Both the position numbers and the translations under genes were made by a program. 49,839 nucleotides of DNA, taken from the NCBI GenBank assembly GCA_021464525.1, contig JADRCO010000137.1:1-49839 (forward strand). Direction: 5' to 3'. Numbering within the stretch: position 1 is the stretch's first letter; every line of letters begins with the position of its first letter. The notes under the pieces were generated by a model, which was not told the origin of the DNA, made no database searches, and worked only from the letters and a program-made list of their open reading frames with translations. Of the stretch, positions 49,790 through 49,839 are shown one piece after another. Source of the DNA: Rhizophagus sp. LPA8_4_AMF. Its lineage: Eukaryota; Glomeromycota; Glomeromycetes; Glomerales; Glomeraceae.

Positions 49790-49835
49790 CCATAATTCTG
49801 GCCAAAATTTTCTTAATTCTGGCCAAATTCATAAT
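49790..49835. repeat. AATTCTGGCC repeat at the right edge
   Basis: CATAATTCTGGCCAAAATTT, then CTTAATTCTGGCCAAATTCATAATG: two close copies of AATTCTGGCC. The left edge has CATAATTCTGGCCGGCACTATGAAT at about 84-108. This is a likely dispersed repeat that continues outside the window. Confidence 0.5.
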
Positions 49836-49839
49836 GCAG

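Larger units (their letters stand above)
48304..49839. other. AT-rich right flank, CpG-poor, no gene seen
   Basis: Contains a (CA)n microsatellite at about 48573-48588 and a T-rich stretch (48660-48780). From about 48682 to 49779 I find no CpG. Short AT-driven open frames are not called. Confidence 0.55.

Overview
The window looks like nuclear DNA of an arbuscular mycorrhizal fungus (Glomeromycotina, most likely Rhizophagus irregularis or a close relative). It is very AT-rich. Genes carry many short introns with GT...TAG ends. Housekeeping genes sit between long stretches of decayed repeats. It also holds family types typical of these fungi: a Crinkler N-terminus, a zinc-ribbon/protein-kinase pseudogene, small secreted proteins and HEN1. 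The species call is inference. I rebuilt gene models by hand and checked that every splice junction keeps phase.

Region 1 to about 9.5 kb is accessory and repeat-rich. It holds relics of a lysine-rich exon, a vasculin-like gene and a hAT transposase. It also holds a cluster of effector-like small genes: a Pro-rich 66-aa secreted protein, a frameshifted Crinkler N-terminus, a decayed Cys-rich secreted peptide, and an intact 51-aa Cys-rich secreted peptide on the minus strand. A 294-bp inverted-repeat element and a broken partial copy of the HEN1 gene follow.

Region 9.5-18.2 kb has two intact, tandem, ten-exon serine carboxypeptidases (S10; 459 and 476 aa) and a decayed kinase gene that has lost its catalytic loop.

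Region 19.8-31 kb has HEN1 small-RNA methyltransferase (+), ribosomal protein eL42 (-), a NYN-domain putative nuclease (+), IMP3 (-) and class III alcohol dehydrogenase / S-(hydroxymethyl)glutathione dehydrogenase (-). HEN1 and the NYN protein both suggest RNA handling, but nothing shows that they act together.

Region 31.1-35.4 kb is a gene desert with almost no CpG, read as old methylated and deaminated repeat DNA.

Region 35.7-48.3 kb is a dense housekeeping block: an unrecognised acidic protein (-) head-to-head with histone H3 (+), CENP-X/MHF2 (-), RPB11 (-), an RmlB-like NDP-sugar 4,6-dehydratase (-) head-to-head with Mss51 (+), FAM32A (-) convergent with Mss51, and an F-box/LRR protein (+). 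The window ends in a second CpG-poor AT-rich stretch carrying a short repeat also seen at the left edge. A TCACGTGA-type motif recurs through the window and lies 60-95 bp upstream of three starts (IMP3, CENP-X, Mss51).
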